From the NCBI GenBank assembly GCA_039916305.1, contig JBDSLR010000015.1, positions 310,001 to 374,000 on the forward strand: a stretch of 64,000 nt of DNA. The letters are read 5' to 3'. Positions 34,269 to 41,867 of the stretch are shown here, in pieces. The stretch comes from JACMLD01 sp039916305 (GTDB taxonomy: Bacteria > Bacteroidota > Bacteroidia > Chitinophagales > Chitinophagaceae). Under the pieces are notes generated by a model. That model did no database searches, was not told the DNA's origin, and was given only the letters and a program-made list of their open reading frames with translations. A program made the position numbers and the translations under genes. Positions within the stretch are counted from its first letter, which is position 1. Each line of letters opens with the position of its first letter.

Positions 34269-35204
34269 CTAATTATTTCTTAAGTAGGTCCGAAGAAAAT
34301 AAAATACTTTTTCCCGGATATTATCCGCATCAAACATAGGTCCGTAATGCGGCGCGCCGGGTACTACCATCAGGTCGTTTTTAACGCCGGCCAGATGTAG
34401 CCACGATTGCAGCAGCACTGATTGTGTGTAAGGCACTGATTCATCTTTCTCTCCCTGTACAATTAAAAATGGAGGATCGTTTTTATCAATATACGTAACC
34501 GGGCTGGCAATTTTTGCCAGGTCGGGTCTTTTGAGCGGCAATGCGCCCAGCAGTATTGATACCGGGTTTCGTTCATTGTTAGTGGAAGTGTCAGGTGCGC
34601 CGGCAAAGATTCCAAAATCTGAAGGGCCATAAAAATCAAGTACAGTCCGGATTGTAAAAGAGGGCTTTTTGCCGGCAGCATAAAAGGCAGTGATGTTATT
34701 ATTGTGTGATAAACCAAGGAGGGAGGCAAGGTGCCCGCCGGCAGAAAAACCAATCAATGCAATCCTGTTTTTATCCAGTTTGTATTTGTCTGCGTGATCA
34801 TATAAAAATTGAATGGCCTGGTTGCAATCCTGTACCTGGGCCGGAAAAATGGCGGTGGTGCTATACCGGTAGTCGATGGAAGCAAGTGCGTATCCGCTGT
34901 CTAAAAAACTTTTTACCGTTTTTGTCATATATCCCATGTCGGAATATTTATCATTCAGCATCCATGCGCCGCCGTGTATCCAGACAACCAGTGGAAGCGG
35001 TTTGCTTGTATTAGCAGGCAGATAGATGTCCAGCAAATGAAAACGCGAAGTATCATCCGCGTAGGGAATATTACCGTATGCAACTGTATTTGCCGGAAGA
35101 ATGGTTTTCATTTTATCTGTCAGCTGGGCCCTGAGCGGGTGGACAGGCGCAACCAGTATAAGCAACATAAAGGCTGCAGACAGCCATCGTTTTGTATGGG
35201 TCAT
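34269..35204 (-). CDS. Secreted alpha/beta hydrolase (BD-FAE/esterase type)
   Basis: I start at the ATG at 35204 (311 residues; signal peptide ending VAPVHPLRAQ). An upstream frame from 35273 would hide the signal. LVVWIHGGAWML is the HGG oxyanion motif, and IALIGFSAGGHLASLLG holds the nucleophile elbow (GFSAG, catalytic Ser). GEKDESVPYTQSVLL gives the acid Asp, and APHYGPMF contains the final His. It belongs to the bacterial feruloyl/acetyl esterase-like (BD-FAE) or steryl-acetyl hydrolase group. It should hydrolyse esters in the periplasm. The substrate cannot be deduced and no polysaccharide genes flank it. Confidence 0.85.
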   Translation of the reverse strand: MTHTKRWLSAAFMLLILVAPVHPLRAQLTDKMKTILPANTVAYGNIPYADDTSRFHLLDIYLPANTSKPLPLVVWIHGGAWMLNDKYSDMGYMTKTVKSFLDSGYALASIDYRYSTTAIFPAQVQDCNQAIQFLYDHADKYKLDKNRIALIGFSAGGHLASLLGLSHNNNITAFYAAGKKPSFTIRTVLDFYGPSDFGIFAGAPDTSTNNERNPVSILLGALPLKRPDLAKIASPVTYIDKNDPPFLIVQGEKDESVPYTQSVLLQSWLHLAGVKNDLMVVPGAPHYGPMFDADNIREKVFYFLRTYLRNN

Positions 35205-35577
35205 AAGTAGAGGTTGATATACTTCAAATCTAATGAATGTTTGATAGATGTCAGTTGTGACAATCGGCCCCATAATTTTTTTTGTGCTTTAGTCGCTCCG
35301 CCGGAGCATTTTATGGATGCTGGGAATGCTGAAACGACACCGGAGTTTGTAAAAAACATGTCTTATGATAATGCTGCATAAGTATTGCGCTGGAGTATTG
35401 GATATTTGGTTAACTGTTTACTACAGCTATTCAAAATATATTTCGTAAAAAGATTGTACAGGCAGTTTGGATAACCTGGTATGCGGACCCGGCAACCGGA
35501 GCTTGCTATTTTTTGCACACGCAACAAAAAGCCCCTCTGCAATGCGGAGGGGCAGTCTATATCAATCAACAAAATTT
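35205..35577. other. Intergenic region with one terminator
   Basis: No gene is supported in these 373 bases. The barrel-gene terminator lies at 35526-35553. A small GCTCC/GGAGC hairpin at about 35293-35306 (GCTCCGCCGGAGC) is present without a T-run. The 3' end must hold the promoter of the alpha/beta hydrolase gene. Confidence 0.5.
35526..35553 (-). terminator. Intrinsic terminator of the barrel gene
   Basis: GCCCCTCTGC (35531-35540) pairs with GCGGAGGGGC (35544-35553), with one G-T wobble and a 3-base loop. It is followed on the minus strand by TTTTT (35526-35530). It is 25 bases after the 35578 stop. Confidence 0.85.
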
Positions 35578-36174
35578 TTAAATAATCCTGAATCCGGCGC
35601 TTAACTGGAAACCCTGGTTTTTCCATTTATCCCTGGTGCCTGCATCATTGATATCCGCAAGGCCAATCACATAGCGGCCACTCAGGCGTATACCACCGAT
35701 ATTAAGCTGTACACCACCTACCATAGAAAAATCACCGCCGGAAAAAGCGTCTTTACCATTTTCAAAAAGATTTTTGTGCTTGTCAAGTAAAATACCAAAC
35801 TGCGGACCTACCTGGAAGGAGATAAATTTAGCAGGTGATAAATTTAGTAAAAGTGGGATCGAAACATAATTGAGTTTAACCTCTTTCAGGTTTTTAACGT
35901 TGAAGACATTGCCAAAGGCCGTATCTGCTTTGGTGGTAAACTGGTTAAACAACACTTCCGGCTGAATCTGTACTCTATTGGAAATTTTAATAGTAGCAAA
36001 TGCACCTGCATGATAACCATAGTTAAATTCATCTGCAAAAGATTTGCCGTCTATCTTGGTCATATTGACGCCGCCTTTTGCGCCCAGCTGAAAAGCGGGC
36101 ACTCCGCCCTGTGCTACGCCGGCAATTGACATTAAAACAAAAGCAACAAGAGGAACCAGGAGTTTCGTCTTCAT
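35578..36174 (-). CDS. Outer-membrane beta-barrel protein (PorT-like family)
   Basis: The 198-residue protein has a signal peptide (MKTKLLVPLVAFVLMSIAGVAQ). GAKGGVNMTKIDGKSF, then YHAGAFATIKISNRVQIQPEVLF and YVSIPLLLNL are the typical strand pattern of the Bacteroidota outer_membrane beta-barrel family (PF13568, PorT-like). It ends on the phenylalanine/isoleucine-rich strand FQLSAGFRII as expected for barrel assembly. It probably has eight strands. A terminator follows 25 bases downstream, so it is the last or only gene of its unit. Function is unknown. Confidence 0.85.
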   Translation of the reverse strand: MKTKLLVPLVAFVLMSIAGVAQGGVPAFQLGAKGGVNMTKIDGKSFADEFNYGYHAGAFATIKISNRVQIQPEVLFNQFTTKADTAFGNVFNVKNLKEVKLNYVSIPLLLNLSPAKFISFQVGPQFGILLDKHKNLFENGKDAFSGGDFSMVGGVQLNIGGIRLSGRYVIGLADINDAGTRDKWKNQGFQLSAGFRII

Positions 36175-36277
36175 GATGTAAAGTTTTTTAGTTAACTATT
36201 TGTTTCAACTTATATGCCATTCAACTTTTATAGAAGTTAAATAAAGTTAATAGTATATGAAAGAGATCATAAAATGA

Positions 36278-37303
36278 TTAAAGATTGTAAGCAAAGGTAA
36301 GTGAGAATACCTGGCTAAACTTCTTATCGGTATCCTGGAAGTAGTAATCCATAAACCAGAGGGGCTGTACGTTGCACCGGCCAATGCTATAAAAAATACT
36401 GGCGGAGAGGGCAGCAGATTGTATTTGGAAATCATTTCCATCGGCGCTGCTGTAGCTTCGCCTGAATTTGGCGAGCGTTAGTTTGCGGGTGGAAAAATTG
36501 GTATTGGAATTGGTTTTTATTTTTGAAGCGCCGGTTACCAGGTAGGTAGTTATGCTCACCGTTATATTGTCTTCTTTATTCAGTACGCCATACCATTCAA
36601 AATCCTTGCGCACAGAAGCAGAGAGGGAAAAATCTTTTATATGGTTGGCAGATTCAATCGTTTTAGTATAGTGCAACCAGGTATAGCGCTGCAGCAGGGT
36701 GCTGAAACGGTAGATGGAGTCTGAGTAGCTTAATTTATCATCGAAATTTCCGGAAGCAAATCCTGCTGCAATGCCATAGCGCCAGCTTTTATGGCGCAGG
36801 TTCAAATAAGCATAAACGTCATTATCGTAAGGACTGGCATTGAGCGTAGCGGTGTCTTTACCAAGGTAGCGCGTATAAGAAATGCCCGCAGCTATTTTCT
36901 GACTGGTATAATCATAAGAAGGTGTAACCGCATATTGATAGAAATGAAAGCCGGGGCCAATGTTTGCCAAAAATCCGGTTGTGCTGATGCCCATGCCGCT
37001 TTTATGATAGTAGGCGAGGGTAGGGGTAAAGGATAGCTGCCGTGTGGTTGATTCCTGGGTATTGAGCGAATTATTTTTTATGCTGAAGCTGCGGTTACCC
37101 ATGCCAGCACTGGCGGAGAAAAAGCTTTTTGGTTGTGTCATTGAATCGAGGAAGGCATCGAAACCCAGCAGCAGAGAATCCATTACTGCAGTAGTATCGC
37201 CTTTAATAAATAATGAATCCAGCCGGCTATGCTGGGCCGCGCTTTGCTTGTCAGTCAGTAACAAGCTTCCAATAAAAAGGATAGAAAGAATCGCTTTGTT
37301 CAT
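36278..37303 (-). CDS. Secreted beta-barrel-like protein of unknown function
   Basis: This 341-residue protein has a signal peptide (MNKAILSILFIGSLLLTDKQSAAQ). A short helical lead (about 25-60) comes before a long run of alternating strands (FFSASAGMGNRSFS, LSFTPTLAYYHKSGMGISTTG, IAAGISYTRYL, YAYLNLRHKSWRYGIAAGFA, ALSASIFYSIG). It ends in VFSLTFAYNL, the aromatic C-terminus of outer-membrane barrels. About 12-14 strands could be drawn. I do not recognise a family. It lies alone on the minus strand between a barrel gene and the divergent MarR-GNAT gene. Confidence 0.7.
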   Translation of the reverse strand: MNKAILSILFIGSLLLTDKQSAAQHSRLDSLFIKGDTTAVMDSLLLGFDAFLDSMTQPKSFFSASAGMGNRSFSIKNNSLNTQESTTRQLSFTPTLAYYHKSGMGISTTGFLANIGPGFHFYQYAVTPSYDYTSQKIAAGISYTRYLGKDTATLNASPYDNDVYAYLNLRHKSWRYGIAAGFASGNFDDKLSYSDSIYRFSTLLQRYTWLHYTKTIESANHIKDFSLSASVRKDFEWYGVLNKEDNITVSITTYLVTGASKIKTNSNTNFSTRKLTLAKFRRSYSSADGNDFQIQSAALSASIFYSIGRCNVQPLWFMDYYFQDTDKKFSQVFSLTFAYNL

Positions 37304-37463
37304 GAGGGTGGGTAGTTTCAGTTCAACCGTTTGCTAAACGCGGCTATGACTGCTAAAATTGCAGGTAGTTTAAGACAACTGGCTATTTTGAAATGCGAAT
37401 GTGAAATTTTCATGCTGAAGTGGAGAAAAACAGGCAAGTTTTTAAAGGTGACACAAAAAAATA

Positions 37464-37493
37464 TTGAAAAGCAACCTGCTTTTCATATATTTG
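37464..37493 (+). promoter_or_regulatory. Bacteroidota-type promoter of the MarR-GNAT gene
   Basis: TATATTTG (37486-37493) matches the TAnnTTTG -7 box exactly. A TTG (37464-37466) lies 19 bases upstream, the expected -33 element. The leader to the ATG at 37533 would be about 33 bases. Confidence 0.75.
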
Positions 37494-37507
37494 CGTAACT
37501 GGTTACG
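37494..37507. promoter_or_regulatory. CGTAAC-TG-GTTACG palindrome, candidate MarR operator
   Basis: CGTAAC (37494-37499) and GTTACG (37502-37507) are exact reverse complements spaced by two bases. The site directly adjoins the -7 box, where a bound dimer would block transcription initiation. That is the typical placement of MarR autoregulatory sites. Confidence 0.7.
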
Positions 37508-37532
37508 TAATTGTAAACGCAATGTTTTTGAG

Positions 37533-38483
37533 ATGAATTTTTTTGATGCCGTAGGCAAGATGGCGCTGGGTAGCCGGCTGCGGCTGCTAACAGATCGCAT
37601 TACAGCAGATGCCGCACAGATTTACACGTTGTATGGTATTGATATGCAGCCAAAATGGTTCCCGGTATTTTATGTGTTATCCGGCGGGGATTCAAAAACC
37701 ATTACAGCGATAGCAAAAGAGATTGCTCATTCCCATCCGTCTGTCAGCAGAATCATCAGAGAGATGGCGGTGAAAGGAATAGTAAAAGAAAAAAAGGACA
37801 AGGCAGATGGCCGTCGCAACATGGTTGGCCTGTCTGCGAAGGGCAAACTTATTACGGAGCGCATCCAGGATCAGTATACCGATGTAAACAATGCCATAGA
37901 ACGTCTTTCTGCCAGCGCGAGTAATGACTTGTGGAGAGCAATTGGTGAATGGGAATTCCTGCTTGACCAGGAAACATTGTTGCGCAGGGTGCAGCAGCAG
38001 AAAAAGCAAAGAGAGAGCAGTTCCGTGCGTGTTGTTAACTACCGTTCAGCGCACCAGCAGGCGTTTAGAAAATTGAACGAAGAATGGATTACAAAATGGT
38101 TTAAAATGGAGCTGGCCGATTATAATGCGCTGGATGATCCGCAGGGTTATATACTGGATAAGGGCGGCTATATTGTAGTGGCATTGTACAACAATGAGCC
38201 TGTGGGCGTTTGCGCGCTGATTAAAATGGATGATCCGGAATATGATTTTGAACTGGCAAAGATGGCCGTATCGCCGGCGGCGCAGGGAAAAAATATTGGG
38301 TTTTTACTCGGCAAAGCCATTGTCGAAAAAGCAAGATCATTGGGTGCTCAAAAAATTTACCTGGAAAGCAATACCATACTTACACCAGCCATCAGCCTTT
38401 ACAATAAACTTGGTTTTAAAAAAGTTGCCGGGCGTACTACCCCCTACGAGCGTTGTAATATCCAGATGGAGCTGGTGCTGTAA
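37533..38483 (+). CDS. MarR-type regulator fused to a GNAT N-acetyltransferase
   Basis: The start at 37533 (MNFFDAVGKMALGSRLRLLT) gives 316 residues; an upstream frame runs through the promoter and cannot be translated. The MarR winged-helix domain covers about 1-150 (ITAIAKEIAHSHPSVSRIIREMAVKG, then KKDKADGRRNMVGLSAKG). The GNAT domain covers about 165-316, with MAVSPAAQGKNIGFLLGKAI, the acetyl-CoA pyrophosphate loop (Q/RxxGxG type), and LYNKLGFKKVA. Such fusions are found in many bacteria, and the acetylation target is generally unknown. It is a single gene with its own promoter and palindromic site, probably autoregulated. Confidence 0.93.
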   Translation: MNFFDAVGKMALGSRLRLLTDRITADAAQIYTLYGIDMQPKWFPVFYVLSGGDSKTITAIAKEIAHSHPSVSRIIREMAVKGIVKEKKDKADGRRNMVGLSAKGKLITERIQDQYTDVNNAIERLSASASNDLWRAIGEWEFLLDQETLLRRVQQQKKQRESSSVRVVNYRSAHQQAFRKLNEEWITKWFKMELADYNALDDPQGYILDKGGYIVVALYNNEPVGVCALIKMDDPEYDFELAKMAVSPAAQGKNIGFLLGKAIVEKARSLGAQKIYLESNTILTPAISLYNKLGFKKVAGRTTPYERCNIQMELVL

Positions 38484-38534
38484 TTCATTATTTTCCTGCG
38501 TGTTGCTCTTCGCAATACCAAGACCTGCCTGAAA

Positions 38535-39782
38535 TTAAGCAAGCTCAATTATTGTAATCTCTGGTAGTATGCCTACCCTGCCCGGGTAGCCGATAAAGCC
38601 AAAGCCCCGGTTTACATATAATTTTTGTTTGCCTTTTTCATACAATCCCGCCCATTCTTTATACATGTATTGTACGGGGCTCCATTTAATTCCTGGTATC
38701 TCCACGCCAAATTGCATACCATGGGTATGGCCGGCCAGCATCAGATCAACGTCTGCGTATTTCGGTTGCACTTCAGCATCCCAGTGACTGGGGTCATGAC
38801 TCAATAAAATTTTAAACGGATATTTTTCTGTACCGGGATGGGCTAAATCCATACGGCCATATTTTGGAAAACGGCCTTTGGCACCCCAGTTTTCTATACC
38901 CAGCAAGGCTATCTGCTCGTTGTTTTTTTCCAATGCAACATGTTCATTCATGAGCAAACGCCAGCCAAGGGCAGCATGCACTTTTTTGAGGTTCTCCAGG
39001 TTGGCGGTCTTTGCTGCTTCGGTTTCCCATTGTACATAATCGCCATAGTCGTGGTTACCGAGTGTAGAAAAAACACCTAATGGTGCCTGTAACCTGCTAA
39101 AAACATCCATGTAATTGTCCATTTCCGTGGCGCGGTCATTGACAAGATCCCCTGTGAATAATATCAAATCGGGCTTTTCTTTCAAAACCTTTTCAATACC
39201 CTTTGTAACGGCGGCTTTGTCAGTAAAACTACCGCTGTGTATATCGCTGATGTGTACAATCTTTAATCCCTTAAACGAGGCGGGCAGGTTATCAAACGCC
39301 AGTTTTACACGGCGCAGTTCATATTTGTATTTATTGCTGAAGCCATATATCAGTGTTCCAAAAAGTGCGGTACCCGCGCCGAGGCCCAGCCAGCTCAAAA
39401 ATACAGAGCGGGAAATGCCGTCCCCGCTAAAAGTGGCCGCTTCTGTATTGCGGAAAAAAAGTTTGCCGGAAGCCCATTGTACCAGGCGGCGTATATCGTC
39501 CAGCAAAAAGAAAACAACGGCAATAATCTTAGCAAAAAATAATCCCAGGATAGTAGCAAACAAATAAGTGCGTACAGCCCTTGGCCATTTTTCATAGTTG
39601 ATATAAGGCATCAGTAAAAGAAAGAGCAGGGTAATTACCGAAATGGTCCAGAATGCCACCGCAATAATGAGTTTTGTTCTGGGGCTGGCCCCACTGCTGA
39701 CTACTTTTATTGCCTGGAAAACATACAAATCAAGCAATACCATCACTGCTGAGATAACCAATAAAAAACCTGGGCTGCGCAT
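38535..39782 (-). CDS. Membrane-anchored metallophosphoesterase
   Basis: The 415-residue protein has several N-terminal hydrophobic segments (about 1-150: FLLVISAVMVLLDLYVF, LIIAVAFWTISVITLLFLLL, LFATILGLFFAKIIAVVFFL, then another near 130). A calcineurin-like phosphoesterase domain follows on the far side. The five metal-binding blocks are VHISDIHSG (DxH), LFTGDLVND (GDxxD), LGNHDYG (GNHD), LLSHDPSHW and AGHTHGMQFG (GHxH). The layout matches YkuE/YaeI-type enzymes, some of which cleave UDP-2,3-diacylglucosamine-like or lipid substrates. The two manganese- or iron-type metal ligands all appear present. Substrate is unknown. It ends 52 bases from the convergent MarR-GNAT gene. Confidence 0.9.
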   Translation of the reverse strand: MRSPGFLLVISAVMVLLDLYVFQAIKVVSSGASPRTKLIIAVAFWTISVITLLFLLLMPYINYEKWPRAVRTYLFATILGLFFAKIIAVVFFLLDDIRRLVQWASGKLFFRNTEAATFSGDGISRSVFLSWLGLGAGTALFGTLIYGFSNKYKYELRRVKLAFDNLPASFKGLKIVHISDIHSGSFTDKAAVTKGIEKVLKEKPDLILFTGDLVNDRATEMDNYMDVFSRLQAPLGVFSTLGNHDYGDYVQWETEAAKTANLENLKKVHAALGWRLLMNEHVALEKNNEQIALLGIENWGAKGRFPKYGRMDLAHPGTEKYPFKILLSHDPSHWDAEVQPKYADVDLMLAGHTHGMQFGVEIPGIKWSPVQYMYKEWAGLYEKGKQKLYVNRGFGFIGYPGRVGILPEITIIELA

Positions 39783-39882
39783 AAATTAATTTATAGTTGT
39801 TAGGTCAGACGTTCGAAACCACATTAAATTGTATGAAGCTGAAAAGATGGAAATTTATTGTCCTTCACCTTGAACAGTATTG

Positions 39883-40383
39883 TTAATAAGCCAGAAATTC
39901 ATCCAGCTGTTCATTAATGGCCTGCAAGGTGCCTGTATCCGTAATTACATCAGCGCCATTAAGTAATTTATCCACTACAGAAATAGGCAACTTATTGTGG
40001 TGTACATGCATTTTTACATAATGGAGAATGCCGGTAAGGTGTTCCATGCCCCGCAGGTTACCGGCACGGCCTGTAGAAACACCGGTTAACAAAGCCTTTT
40101 TGCCCCACCAGGATTTTTTAATGTCGGTATTGTCAATTAAAGATTTTAGAACACCGGGTATGCTGCCATTGTATTCGGGCGAAATGAAAATGAATTTGTC
40201 GGTAGGTATAAGGATGTCTTTTTCCAGTTTTTGTATTGCCGGGTTACGCTGGTTTACATCGAGGCCTTCTAAACTGACAAACTGTGCTTCTATTCCCTTT
40301 TTTTTCAGCAGCTGCAGGTACTGCGCAGCTACTTTACCGGTATTGCTTCCCTGCCTGTTGGTTCCACTTATTATTGTAATCAT
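39883..40383 (-). CDS. NAD(P)H-dependent FMN reductase
   Basis: I start at the ATG at 40383 (MITIISGTNRQGSNTGKVA, 166 residues). A TTG at 40395 would add four residues. The flavodoxin-like fold shows the FMN-binding GTNRQGSNT loop and FISPEYNGSIPGVLKSLID, the hallmark of the NADPH_FMN_red family. It also has KALLTGVSTGRAGNLRG. It reduces FMN (or quinones/azo compounds in some relatives) in the cytoplasm. It is a single gene with 100 bases to the metallophosphoesterase on the same strand, divergent from the glycosidase lipoprotein at 40526. Confidence 0.9.
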   Translation of the reverse strand: MITIISGTNRQGSNTGKVAAQYLQLLKKKGIEAQFVSLEGLDVNQRNPAIQKLEKDILIPTDKFIFISPEYNGSIPGVLKSLIDNTDIKKSWWGKKALLTGVSTGRAGNLRGMEHLTGILHYVKMHVHHNKLPISVVDKLLNGADVITDTGTLQAINEQLDEFLAY

Positions 40384-40491
40384 ATTTAAGCCCAATTGCT
40401 TGTAAAGTGTGTAAAAATAGTATCAATATGGCAATTCCCGTTTAAATAACGAACGGGAAGGAACAGCCAACCCATTTTACTGTTTTTTAGT

Positions 40492-40499
40492 TATTTTTG
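40492..40499 (+). promoter_or_regulatory. TAnnTTTG -7 box upstream of the glycosidase-synthase pair
   Basis: TATTTTTG matches the Bacteroidota -7 consensus and lies 26 bases before the TTG start at 40526. No TTG -33 element is seen at the usual spacing. The same TTATTTTTGCC string recurs at 45773 and 63717. Confidence 0.5.
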
Positions 40500-40525
40500 C
40501 CCGAACCCCGAAAAAAAAATTCGTA

Positions 40526-41857
40526 TTGAAAACTTCTTTTTCCCCTTACATCCTTATTGTTGGTTTTGTTTACTCAATCGGCACGGTTGGCTGTAAATTG
40601 CGCGAACCGGAACCAACAATCAGGGGAAAAGTATACATCGAAAATATAAAAGGCAAATACAGGTTAATCCGCAACGGCCAGCCTTATACGATTAACGGTG
40701 TTTGCGGCCAGACGGACTTGAAAAGACTGGTTGCCTGCGGGGGCAATACCATTCGTACCTACGATACTATTCAGCTGGGCAAAATTCTGGATGAGGCGCA
40801 AAGCAATAACTTAGCAGTGATGGCAGGTATTTTCATGCCAATGTCTGATGACAGAAAATATTCTTACGATGACTCAGCCTGGACTGCCCAAAACGTGGCG
40901 GCCATCCGCCAGACGGTGCTCCAAAACAAAGACAATCCGGCCCTGTTGATATGGTGTGTTGGTAATGAACTGAATTTCAGGTTCGGAGATACTTATGATA
41001 AGTTCTATGAAGGGTTTAATAAAGTAGTGGATATGATCCATGAAGTAGACCCCAATCACCCGGTTACCACCACCATTATAGATCTGAATAAAAGCAATAT
41101 TATTAACGTTCGCCGCAAAACGCGGGTAGACATTATTTCTTTTAATGTTTTCAACAGCCCGCTTCAAACCTTTGGTCGGCGGAAGGATAATTTTTCGCTT
41201 TTTTGGGATGGTCCTTATTTAATTTCCGAGTGGGGTGTAGATGGTCCATGGGGAGAAGGACCTAAAACATCCTGGCAGGCGCCTATTGAACTAACAAGCA
41301 CTGAAAAGGCAAAGCAGCTTGGCCTTTGTTTTGATAAGTATATTCCACTGCACGACAACAGGTTGCTGGGCACTTTTAGTTTTTTCTGGGGCTTTAAACA
41401 AGAAACCACGCATACCTGGTTTAGTTTTTTTTCCGAAAATGGGGCTGCTTCTTCCATGGTTGCTGAAATGCAGCGTATCTGGACAGGAAAATATCCTTTG
41501 CATCTGCCACCCCGCATTGACGGGATGCAGATAGACCGCCACCAGGCAAAGGATGAATTGGTGTTTGCGCCGGATTCTGCATTTACGGTGAGGGTAATAA
41601 TTCCGGATACAAATGGGCTTGCGTTAAAATACGACTGGAAAATCTATCCTGAAGACTGGTTTAAAAGCGGGATAGACAGAAACAGTGAAAAGCTACTAAG
41701 CGAGGTAAATGGTCTGAATGTAAGCCAGGAAGGGGATAGGGCGGTGTTCCGGACGCCCGCTAAGGAAGGACCATACAGGGTATTTTTATTGGTATATGAT
41801 CAATATGGAAATTTTTCTTCATGTAACAGGCCATTTTATATTCTCAGCAAAAATTAA
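40526..41857 (+). CDS. Lipoprotein TIM-barrel glycosidase (GH2/GH5/GH72-like)
   Basis: The 443-residue frame opens with TTG; no ATG start fits, because the signal (MKTSFSPYILIVGFVYSIG, then TVGC with Cys at 23) requires this codon. Residues about 40-330 form a clan GH-A barrel: TINGVCGQTDLKRLVACGGN, IRTYDTIQL, then LIWCVGNELN with Glu148 as acid/base and GPYLISEWGVDGPWG with Glu235 as nucleophile. The last 100 residues form a beta-sandwich. It is a surface or periplasmic retaining glycosidase or transglycosylase. Its stop is 10 bases before the next gene, also with a TTG start. That gene is a GT2 synthase whose C-terminal domain is a degenerate copy of this fold. It probably trims or remodels the polymer made by that synthase. 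Confidence 0.85.
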   Translation: MKTSFSPYILIVGFVYSIGTVGCKLREPEPTIRGKVYIENIKGKYRLIRNGQPYTINGVCGQTDLKRLVACGGNTIRTYDTIQLGKILDEAQSNNLAVMAGIFMPMSDDRKYSYDDSAWTAQNVAAIRQTVLQNKDNPALLIWCVGNELNFRFGDTYDKFYEGFNKVVDMIHEVDPNHPVTTTIIDLNKSNIINVRRKTRVDIISFNVFNSPLQTFGRRKDNFSLFWDGPYLISEWGVDGPWGEGPKTSWQAPIELTSTEKAKQLGLCFDKYIPLHDNRLLGTFSFFWGFKQETTHTWFSFFSENGAASSMVAEMQRIWTGKYPLHLPPRIDGMQIDRHQAKDELVFAPDSAFTVRVIIPDTNGLALKYDWKIYPEDWFKSGIDRNSEKLLSEVNGLNVSQEGDRAVFRTPAKEGPYRVFLLVYDQYGNFSSCNRPFYILSKN

Positions 41858-41867
41858 ATAGCAAAAA

